Both the position numbers and the translations under genes were made by a program. Below the pieces are notes generated by a model that was given only the letters and a program-made list of their open reading frames with translations, was not told the DNA's origin and made no database searches. A stretch of 64,000 bases of DNA from Desulfonema magnum (GTDB taxonomy: Bacteria; Desulfobacterota; Desulfobacteria; Desulfobacterales; 4be13). Of the stretch, positions 46,401 through 53,555 are shown in pieces (the stretch's first letter is position 1; each line of letters starts with the position of its first letter). The stretch covers positions 6,159,633 through 6,223,632 of the forward strand of contig NZ_CP061800.1 in NCBI RefSeq assembly GCF_017377395.1, written 5' to 3'.

Positions 46401-46516
46401 TACAGGACAAAAAGTTGCGGCGCAGGGAAGAAACCCGGCTTTTTCCCCCGGACGGGACGATTTTCCCTGTCGGAAAAAGCCGGGTTTCTCTGGCACTTAT
46501 CTTTTTTGTCCTGTAC
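46401..46516. repeat. Nested palindrome with GTACAGGACAAAAAG outer arms
   Basis: Outer arms GTACAGGACAAAAAG and CTTTTTTGTCCTGTAC enclose the AAACCCGGC core (AGAAACCCGGCTTTTTCC at about 46430; GGAAAAAGCCGGGTTTCT ending at about 46489). The core is the same as at 23906, 29909 and 41870, while the outer arms differ. The remaining stretch 46517-46805 holds no recognised feature. Confidence 0.75.
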
Positions 46517-46805
46517 GCAGTACCGAGATACTAAAGCATGAAATCAGAAAAGTGGGTTACAAGTCAGTAAAACCGTCAAATTCAATTAGTCAGAAGTATG
46601 AAAATCAATCCTTTCCCATTGACACTCCCCTGCTTATGTTCTACATTTTTTTCTTATGCGGCAGATCGGAAAACTTTGGGTTCCGCTACAAAAACTCAGT
46701 GTTGCAAGATTCCCAAAGCACATAAAAAGTTGAAGCGGGTCTGACATTTTTCAATCTGCTGATATTCTTTCCCCCGACAAGCTCAGAAAGGACACCAAAT
46801 TACCC

Positions 46806-48761
46806 ATGAACAGTCAGGAAACAGAGCGTATTGACCGGATTACCGAAGTCGTTCATTATCTGTTAAAAGGCAGAACACCTGATCCCATCCCTTGTGAAAA
46901 TGACCCTGATGATGAGATCAGGCAGCTTTCGGAAAAAGTGAATGAATTAAACCGAAACTTCAGAGAAATTAAAGCCTTTATCATACCCATTTCTGAGGGA
47001 AATCTTAAAGTCCGACTGCCGAAACGAAATATCCTGGCATCTCCCTTTAAGCAGCTCCACGCCAGTCTGAGCCATCTGACTTGGCAAACCCGGCAGATTG
47101 CCCGGGGAGATTTTAATCAGCGAGTGGATTTTATGGGGGATTTTTCGCAATCATTTAACGCCATGGTTGAAGCACTGGATGATGCCCGATCCCAGCTGAT
47201 GTCTGAAACAGAACAATTTAAGCAGCTCGCGGACATTAAAAGACATTATCTTAACGTCATGGCGCATGATATCCGGACACCCATTGGCGCTGTGATCGGA
47301 TTTACAGATATTCTCTTACAGGGAAATCTGGGCGGTGAGGAGAAAAAACAGGTCCGGATTATTAAGAGAAACTGCGATTCCCTGCTTGTCTTAATCAATA
47401 ATATTCTTGACATGGCAAAACTTGAGAAGCGCAAAATGGAACTGGTATCTGTTCCGCTGTCTGTCCGCACCCTGGGTCAGGACGTGGAGGCAATGATTCA
47501 GCCGAAACTAAACCAACAGACTCGTTTTATTTTTGACACGGATGAAAGGATACCCGAAAAACTCATGGGAGACCCTCACCGTTTGCAGCAGGTTCTGGTC
47601 AATCTCGTGGGAAATGCAGCCAAATTTACGAATAAAGGGACGATTACGTTAAGAATAAAACTTCAGGAACAACATAGTGAAAACTTCAAATTACATTTTT
47701 CCATAGAAGACACAGGGATTGGGATTTCTCAAGATAAATTGACAGACATATTTACGCCTTTTTCCCAGGCAGACAGCACCATTGCCTCCCGTTTTGGCGG
47801 AACCGGTCTGGGGCTGGCTATTTCCCGTGAGCTGGTATCGCTTATGGGAGGTCATTTACAGGTAAAGAGTCAGCCGGACAGAGGGACAACATTTTATTTT
47901 TCGCTGTTGTTCGGGATCGCCGAAGAGACTGAATCTGAGCCGCCCACAGCATCAGAAACCTGTTCGGGAACATGCAATATTCTGGTGGTTGATGATGACC
48001 CTCATGTATTGAAAATTATTGAAAATCTTCTGACAAAACAGGATGTTCGTTTCACCCTCTGTCAGGACAGCACAAATGCTTATGACCTGCTTATCCGTGC
48101 CTACGAGGAGAAAAATCCGTTCACACTGGCCTGGCTTGATATTGATATGCCAAAGCTTAATGGTTTTCAGCTGGCCGCAAAAATAAGGGAAGACCATCGC
48201 CTGAGTCAGCTTCATTTGATCGCGTGTACGTCTCACATTGAAAAAGTCACGGACTCGGATTCGCCTTCCTATTTCAGTTTTGTCGCGACAAAACCCATCT
48301 CAGCAGAGGCATTGCGAAGGATTCTTGATGAAGCAAAATCAGGCTATGCGCCAGCAGATCATATGTGTGATTTATTCGGGATCAGACTCCTTGTCGCGGA
48401 TGACAACCTGCTCAACCGGTTTCTCGTAACAAATATGCTCCAAAAACTGAATATTGAGGTGACAGAAGCAGAAAACGGACTGGAGGCTGTGAACAAGGTT
48501 CTCAAAAATAAATTTGATGTTGTCCTAATGGATAAAATGATGCCGGTGATGGACGGAACAGAGGCGGTCCGCCGCATCCGTGAGACCTATGACAAAGACG
48601 CTCTGCCCATTTTCGCTTTTACGGCTGATGATTCTTCAAAGGACAAAGCGCGTTTTTTGTCCGCAGGCGCAAATGGTTTTATTTCCAAGCCCATTGTTTA
48701 CGAAGATATCGTGGAAAGTTTATGCCAGCTGACTGAATTTAAATATCTGCTGAAGGAGTAA
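46806..48761 (+). CDS. Cytoplasmic hybrid histidine kinase with two receiver domains
   Basis: A 651-residue kinase without membrane helices. HAMP-like sequence (about 55-130, with IPISEGNLKVRLP and QIARGDFNQRVDF) precedes the DHp helix with HYLNVMAHDIRTPIGAV (phosphohistidine) and an ATPase domain (NLVGNAAKFT, IEDTGIGIS, GTGLGLAISRELV). Two receivers follow: ILVVDDDPHVLKI with D in LAWLDIDMPKL, and LLVADDNLLNRFL with D in VVLMDKMMPVMDG. The V4R-domain gene starts 3 bases after its stop, so the two are coupled. The architecture suggests a phosphorelay whose input may come from the V4R protein. Confidence 0.93.
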   Translation: MNSQETERIDRITEVVHYLLKGRTPDPIPCENDPDDEIRQLSEKVNELNRNFREIKAFIIPISEGNLKVRLPKRNILASPFKQLHASLSHLTWQTRQIARGDFNQRVDFMGDFSQSFNAMVEALDDARSQLMSETEQFKQLADIKRHYLNVMAHDIRTPIGAVIGFTDILLQGNLGGEEKKQVRIIKRNCDSLLVLINNILDMAKLEKRKMELVSVPLSVRTLGQDVEAMIQPKLNQQTRFIFDTDERIPEKLMGDPHRLQQVLVNLVGNAAKFTNKGTITLRIKLQEQHSENFKLHFSIEDTGIGISQDKLTDIFTPFSQADSTIASRFGGTGLGLAISRELVSLMGGHLQVKSQPDRGTTFYFSLLFGIAEETESEPPTASETCSGTCNILVVDDDPHVLKIIENLLTKQDVRFTLCQDSTNAYDLLIRAYEEKNPFTLAWLDIDMPKLNGFQLAAKIREDHRLSQLHLIACTSHIEKVTDSDSPSYFSFVATKPISAEALRRILDEAKSGYAPADHMCDLFGIRLLVADDNLLNRFLVTNMLQKLNIEVTEAENGLEAVNKVLKNKFDVVLMDKMMPVMDGTEAVRRIRETYDKDALPIFAFTADDSSKDKARFLSAGANGFISKPIVYEDIVESLCQLTEFKYLLKE

Positions 48762-48764
48762 AAC

Positions 48765-49292
48765 ATGTTTAAAGAAGACAGACAGGAATTACAATTTTCC
48801 TGGAACGATCTGGGAAATATCCGGGAAGGCAGGCCCAACCTGGGAGATACAACATCGGTGACAGCTTATCGTCTGATGCAATATACCCTGCGCGATGTGC
48901 TGATTAAACAATTTGGGCCGCAGGCCGCGGGGAATATTTATTACGAAGCAGGAAAAAAAGCAGGAACAGCATTTTGTGAAAATTTGTTGAATACAGACCA
49001 TGAATTCAGCGAATTTGTTGCAGAACTCCAAAAAAAACTCATAGACCATCACATTGGCATATTAAGAATGGAAGAAGCGGATTTGGACAGCCTGAACATA
49101 ACCGTTAGCATATATGAGGATCTGGATTGTTCAGGGCTGCCCATGTCAGATGAAACCGTGTGTGACTACGACGAAGGTTTTTTGGCAGGCATATTGGAAA
49201 GTTATACTGGAAAAGAACTCAGGGTGAAAGAGATAGATTGCTGGGCCACGGGTGCACGGGTCTGTCGTTTTAAGGCGACAAAGAGAAATTAG
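48765..49292 (+). CDS. V4R-domain (4-vinyl reductase) protein
   Basis: A 175-residue protein with the V4R small-molecule-binding domain. The pattern runs from YEAGKKAGTAFCENLL through IYEDLDCSGLP and VCDYDEGFLAGILESYTGKE to the terminal DCWATGARVCRFKA, where the cysteines are typical of the family. V4R domains occur in bacteriochlorophyll reductase BchJ and, more widely, as ligand sensors in regulators such as DmpR/XylR. Its position directly behind the hybrid kinase, with an AAGGAGTAAAAC ribosome-binding site, suggests that it senses a hydrocarbon or other small ligand for that kinase; that is inference. Confidence 0.88.
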   Translation: MFKEDRQELQFSWNDLGNIREGRPNLGDTTSVTAYRLMQYTLRDVLIKQFGPQAAGNIYYEAGKKAGTAFCENLLNTDHEFSEFVAELQKKLIDHHIGILRMEEADLDSLNITVSIYEDLDCSGLPMSDETVCDYDEGFLAGILESYTGKELRVKEIDCWATGARVCRFKATKRN

Positions 49293-49315
49293 TCCCCCAA
49301 ATTCATTTCGCCAAC

Positions 49316-49480
49316 TTATGCTTTTTCCCGGGATTTTGACGGGAAATACTTCAGATATTTTTCTTTTATCTTTTCAAATAAATACGAACCAAAATCATAG
49401 AGTTTGCTATGAACAAAAAACAACAGCGCAAACAAGATGATAAACGGAATAACGCCTTCGAGGGCTCCTCTTCCTCCCAT
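49316..49480 (-). CDS. Small single-span membrane protein, 54 residues
   Basis: From ATG 49480 the minus strand encodes MGGRGALEGVIPFIILFALL then FFVHSKLYDFGSYLFEKIKE and a basic tail KYLKYFPSKSREKA. Residues 9-24 form one hydrophobic helix with a basic, amphipathic cytoplasmic tail. AAGGAG lies 9-10 bases upstream of the ATG. No family is recognised. It lies 300 bases behind argG on the same strand, but with its own ribosome-binding site. The good start, the ideal helix and charge bias make it likely to be real. Confidence 0.6.
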   Translation of the reverse strand: MGGRGALEGVIPFIILFALLFFVHSKLYDFGSYLFEKIKEKYLKYFPSKSREKA

Positions 49481-49606
49481 TGTTCCATTCTCCTTTCTCC
49501 CTTCCGGGAAAAGATATAAAATTTTAATCTAATCAAAATGTTAATTCAATTAAAGGCGTTGACACGGATAAGGTTTCAGGACGATAAATGTGAAAACAGC
49601 AGACAC

Positions 49607-49645
49607 GCGGGAAGGCTGATGCGACAGCATGTTCAGCCTTCCCGC
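49607..49645 (+). terminator. Strong GC hairpin followed by TTTT
   Basis: GCGGGAAGGCTGA and TCAGCCTTCCCGC form a perfect 13-bp stem with a 13-base loop, followed by TTTT on the plus strand. It lies 315 bases downstream of the V4R gene. On the minus strand it is downstream of argG but without a T run. Confidence 0.65.
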
Positions 49646-49780
49646 TTTTCTGACCGGATTTCTGTTTTTCGCCAAACGCCTGAGTCACGATGGGTCAGAT
49701 CGCAGAATCAGAGCTTTTATTTTCCTTTCAAGCCTTCTGACTGACACACCCGAATCCGGGCGTTCTGTTTCTTTTCACAG

Positions 49781-50983
49781 CTATTTTCGAATCATCTTCC
49801 GAATCCTCAGTCTGAGCGCATTCAGACGGATAAACCCCTCAGCGTCTTTCTGGCTGTAAACATTGTCATCTTCAAAGGTCGCAAAATCCTCATTGTAAAG
49901 TGACAGGTCGGATTTCCGGCCGAGGACAATACAATTTCCCTTATAAAGTTTAAGCCGCACAACGCCCGAAACATTTTCCTGGGTCTCGTCAATCATATTC
50001 TGCAGAAGCGTCATTTCCGGCGAGAACCAGAACCCGTAATACACAAGTTCCGCATATTTCGGTACCAGGGAATCACGGAGGTGCATGACTTCCCTGTCCA
50101 TTGTGATGGATTCCATGGCAAGATGGGCGCTTCTCAGAATCGTGCCGCCGGGGGTTTCATAGACGCCTCGGGATTTCATCCCTACAAACCGGTTTTCAAC
50201 AAGGTCTGTCCGGCCAATGCCATGACGTCCGCCCAGTCGGTTCAGTTCCTTCAGCATTTTTGCAGGGGAAAGGTCTTTGCCATTCATGGCAACAGGATTC
50301 CCCTGTTTAAAGGTGATTTCAATGGTCTCAGGTTCATCCGGGGCATTCTGGGGAGAAACTGTCAGCGTAAAAATATCTTCAGGCGGTTCGTTCCACGGGT
50401 CCTCGAGTATCCCTCCTTCGTAACTGATATGAAGCAGATTCCGATCCATGCTGTAAGGTTTTGCCTGGGTTGTGGGCACGTCTATCCCATGATCTTTGGC
50501 AAACTTCATCAGGGCGGTACGGGAATTCAGATCCCATTCCCGCCACGGCGCAATGATCTTTATGTTGGGATCAATGGCAAAATAGCTGAGTTCAAACCGT
50601 ACCTGGTCATTGCCTTTTCCGGTTGCGCCATGGCTCACCGCGTCCGCGCCTTCGGCCTGTGCGATCTCTATCTGACGTTTTGAGATAAGGGGCCGGGCAA
50701 GAGAGGTTCCCAGCAGATACTGGCTCTCGTAGATTGCGTTCGCACGAAATGCCGGGAAAACATAATCCTTTACAAAGGTCTCTGTGAGATCATCAATATA
50801 AACCTTTGTCGCACCGGTTTTCAGGGCATTGGCCTCTATGGGTTTCACTTCCTCCCCCTGGCCGATGTCGGCTGAAAATGTGATCACTTCGCAGTCATAT
50901 GTTTCGATGAGCCATTTTAAAATTACAGATGTGTCAAGTCCGCCTGAATAGGCAAGGACCACTTTTTTTATCTTATCACCCAT
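49781..50983 (-). CDS. argG: Argininosuccinate synthase
   Basis: A 400-residue enzyme joining citrulline and aspartate with ATP in arginine synthesis. VVLAYSGGLDTSVILKWL carries the N-type PP-loop, and SHGATGKGNDQVRFEL, RNLLHISYEGGILEDPW and GRHGIGRTDLVENRFVGMKSRG are the family signatures. The start overlaps the argF stop as TAATG, so the two genes are translationally coupled. The order argF-argG without argH nearby places the last arginine step elsewhere. Confidence 0.97.
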   Translation of the reverse strand: MGDKIKKVVLAYSGGLDTSVILKWLIETYDCEVITFSADIGQGEEVKPIEANALKTGATKVYIDDLTETFVKDYVFPAFRANAIYESQYLLGTSLARPLISKRQIEIAQAEGADAVSHGATGKGNDQVRFELSYFAIDPNIKIIAPWREWDLNSRTALMKFAKDHGIDVPTTQAKPYSMDRNLLHISYEGGILEDPWNEPPEDIFTLTVSPQNAPDEPETIEITFKQGNPVAMNGKDLSPAKMLKELNRLGGRHGIGRTDLVENRFVGMKSRGVYETPGGTILRSAHLAMESITMDREVMHLRDSLVPKYAELVYYGFWFSPEMTLLQNMIDETQENVSGVVRLKLYKGNCIVLGRKSDLSLYNEDFATFEDDNVYSQKDAEGFIRLNALRLRIRKMIRK

Positions 50984-51903
50984 TATGAATTTCCTTTTGT
51001 TATTAATGCTTCAAGCACAGCCTTATGCATATGAAGTTTGTTTTCAGCCTGGTCCCAGACCACAGAATTCGGGCCTTCAAGCACTGCTTCGGTGATTTCT
51101 TCCTCTCGGTGAGCCGGGAGACAGTGCATGACAATCACCTCCTTTGACGCCTTGTTCACAAGTTCCGAATTCACCTGAAAAGGCTCAAATATTTGCTTCT
51201 TTGTATCATCCTCATCCTGGCCCATGCTGACCCAGACATCCGTATAAATCACGTCCGCATCTTTTACCGCTTCTCCGGGATCAGAAGTTACGGTAATCTG
51301 ACCGCATTTTGTTTCAACGGCCTTTTTCACAATTGCGCTGTCAGGAAAATAGCCCTGAGGACAGGCCAGGACAAGATTCAGCCCCAGAACTGACGCGGCA
51401 TTGATCCATGAATGCGCCACATTATTGCCATCTCCGACCCAAGTGATTTTCAGGTCTTTGTCCCTGCCCTTATGCTCAAACACGGTCATAAGATCGCTTA
51501 ACACCTGGCAGGGATGATACAGATCGCTCAGGGCATTGATCACCGGTATGACGGAGAATTCTGCAAATTCATCTATTAATTTCTGGGAATAAGTTCGGAT
51601 AACCAGACCGTCCAAGTATCTTGAAAACACCCTTGCCACGTCTTTTACGGGTTCCCCCCGGGTGATTTGCGTATCTTTGGCATTTATGAAGATCGGTGTT
51701 CCGCCCAGTTGGGCCATAGCTGTCTCAAAGGATATCCGTGTGCGGGTTGACGGCTTGTCAAAAAGCAGGCCCAGGGTTTTTCCTTTAAGGCAGTCCTCTG
51801 TAATCCCTTTTTTATGTCTTTCTTTAAGTTCATACGCGCGTTTAAAAAGACTTTCAAAATCCGCTTTGGAGAGTTCTGAAAGTGTCAGTATGTCTTTTTT
51901 CAT
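50983..51903 (-). CDS. argF: Ornithine carbamoyltransferase
   Basis: A 306-residue enzyme that makes citrulline from ornithine and carbamoyl phosphate. DKPSTRTRISFE holds the carbamoyl-phosphate site, LYHPCQVLSDL the HPCQ motif, and VMHCLPAHREEEI the ornithine-binding HCLPA motif. The start at ATG 51903 has a GAGG site 5 bases away; a TTG at 51924 is in frame but poorer. It forms an operon with argG. Confidence 0.97.
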   Translation of the reverse strand: MKKDILTLSELSKADFESLFKRAYELKERHKKGITEDCLKGKTLGLLFDKPSTRTRISFETAMAQLGGTPIFINAKDTQITRGEPVKDVARVFSRYLDGLVIRTYSQKLIDEFAEFSVIPVINALSDLYHPCQVLSDLMTVFEHKGRDKDLKITWVGDGNNVAHSWINAASVLGLNLVLACPQGYFPDSAIVKKAVETKCGQITVTSDPGEAVKDADVIYTDVWVSMGQDEDDTKKQIFEPFQVNSELVNKASKEVIVMHCLPAHREEEITEAVLEGPNSVVWDQAENKLHMHKAVLEALITKGNS

Positions 51904-51967
51904 CGTAACCTCATAATTACACAATTTTTATATTGCTAATTTGAAACTCAGGACTTGTATAAATTGG

Positions 51968-52055
51968 GGTGGTGTTCTAAAATTGGACTTGATCCGATAT
52001 TTGCTGAACTGATTCAAAGGCTTAAAAAATTTAAGTTCAGTTTTGGAACACTACC
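51968..52055. repeat. 88-bp dispersed element, second copy
   Basis: Runs from GGTGGTGTTCTAAAATTGGA to TTTTGGAACACTACC, with inverted ends, and matches 4697-4784 along its length (same length, shared interior CCGATATTTGC and TTAAAAAATTTA). It ends directly at the truncated AAA-ATPase remnant and probably marks the truncation point. Confidence 0.75.
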
Positions 52056-52063
52056 GCATTTTG

Positions 52064-52411
52064 TTATAAAAATTGTCCTTTAGAACCTGTATTAATAAAA
52101 TTGCCAAAATTCACTTTATCATGATATTTCAAAGGCCCTAATCTGTCAGCAGCAATATAGTGAACTTGGGAAAAAGGCGGCAGAACCTTTTCATGCAAAA
52201 TCATATCTTTTGTTTTGGCATCCTTATGAATGATTTTTTTTACCAGTAAAGTAAAATCATCTGAATCATCTTCATTTAGACGAAATTCAGTCTCAATGAC
52301 AGTATCTTTGTCAGCTTCAGCCAAATCTGCAACATAGGGGTGTCACTATTTTTTAAGTCGTCTGTGTTACCCAATTCAATACAACCGCCATTCAGATATA
52401 ACTTATCTATA
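52064..52411 (-). pseudogene. AAA-family ATPase remnant (DUF3696/OLD-like), interrupted and truncated
   Basis: The frame at 52064-52324 contains VHYIAADRLGPLKYHDK and NFINTGSKGQFL, the 'Y-I/L-S/A-A-D-R-x-G-P' segment of AAA15/DUF3696-type ATPases, then stops at the 88-bp repeat. Upstream, in another frame, DKLYLNGGCIELGNTDDLKN matches the strand that normally follows the Walker A helix in these proteins. That piece reaches into the flank beyond the IS982-like element (53335 onward). Thus the gene has at least one frameshift, an insertion and a lost C-terminus. Relatives act in phage defence and abortive infection, but nothing functional remains. Confidence 0.6.
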
Positions 52412-53334
52412 ACCCAACTTGCCACCTATGCGTTCAGGCAGTAAAAACTGAAGGAGATGATAAAGGATATGACTTTCGGAAGAAAGCCTTTCGGAGTCAC
52501 CGCGTGAATTTTTTTCGGAAAAAAATTTGTGATCTGACTGAAGGCGGTCTCGACCCGTCTCCGGGTGTTCTGACGGGCGAGCCGTTCGGTTCGGGAATCG
52601 GTCGCCCGGACGGAATTTTTTTTGCGGATCGGGGACAAAATGATGCCTGCGGCTTCGCGAAGCATATCCTCGCGCTTGTAATCATTGTAAATTTTGTCAC
52701 CGTGACAGACTGCCCCTCCGGGCAGATCGGTTCTCATCTGCCTGAAAACGGCGATATCCGAATCTTTTCCGGGGGCGGCCACAAATTCTGTCGATTTTCC
52801 GGAGGCGGTCACGATCATATAAATCCGTATTCCGTAAAAAATACCGGCGTTTGAAAGAGATATACCCCCGGTAATCCTCTTCCGTGAAAATTTTCGACCG
52901 GGAGATACGGATGTTGTCGCAGAGCGGAACGGGAAAACTGTCAATGACATATTCCCGGCCTTCCGCTCTAAATATTTCCGCAAAAACAAGGAAGAGGTTT
53001 TCCCATACGGAATCGTCAACAGCGTGTATTCTCCGGTTCAGCCGGCTTTCGCTCGGCATGTCCGGAACATATCCGTGTTCTCTGAGAAAAACGGCGGCGT
53101 TCCGGATATTTCCGCAGAAAAAACGGGCGGCGGTCAGAACGACTGTCAGAACTTCGGCATTGTTCATCTTTGCCTGACTGTCATCATTTATATTCATTTT
53201 TTAAAAAGATTATAGCTTATAACATAAAATATGATAATATCAGTCTGCATTTTCTGTCCCTCCCTGTTTTTTTGGCTGATAAAATTAATGTTATCAGAAC
53301 AAACTGAAAATTTCAATAGGTGGCAAGTTGGGTT
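52412..53334 (-). mobile_element. IS982-like insertion sequence with perfect inverted ends
   Basis: ACCCAACTTGCCACCTAT at 52412-52429 is exactly inverted at 53317-53334. Both ends are flanked by TATA (52408-52411 and 53335-53338), which fits a 4-bp target duplication although TATA is itself palindromic. ACCC ends and the transposase type fit the IS982 family. It interrupts the AAA-ATPase remnant. Confidence 0.85.
52426..53197 (-). pseudogene. IS982-family transposase with a frameshift at a T6 run
   Basis: The first frame (53197-52697) has MNNAEVLTVVLTAARFFCGN, SRLNRRIHAV, YVIDSFPVPLCDNIRI and FKRRYF; the second (53019-52426) continues with YGIRIYMIVTASGKSTEF, AVCHGDKIYNDYKRE and ARQNTRRRVETAFSQI. 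Together they make a full IS982 transposase. The switch falls at six T on the coding strand (52836-52841), one more than needed for a continuous frame. It is either an inactivating 1-bp insertion or a slippage-decoded site; IS982 transposases are normally single-frame, so inactivation is favoured. Confidence 0.82.
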
Positions 53335-53555
53335 ATAATAAAAATAACTGTGAAATATGTATCATTGCTTGGAAAAAAAGAAAAGAAAAAACTGAATGAT
53401 ATCTGGAAAAATGATCTGTGTTCCCGAGCCTGTTCCCGGGTGCATGCTCTTTTTTTCAGTAAACCGAAACAGCGCATAAATAATATCGCCGATATGCTCC
53501 TGACCGCCATGCACTCTGTCTCCTCATGGTTCGTACAGATTGCGGAACTCAGGGT

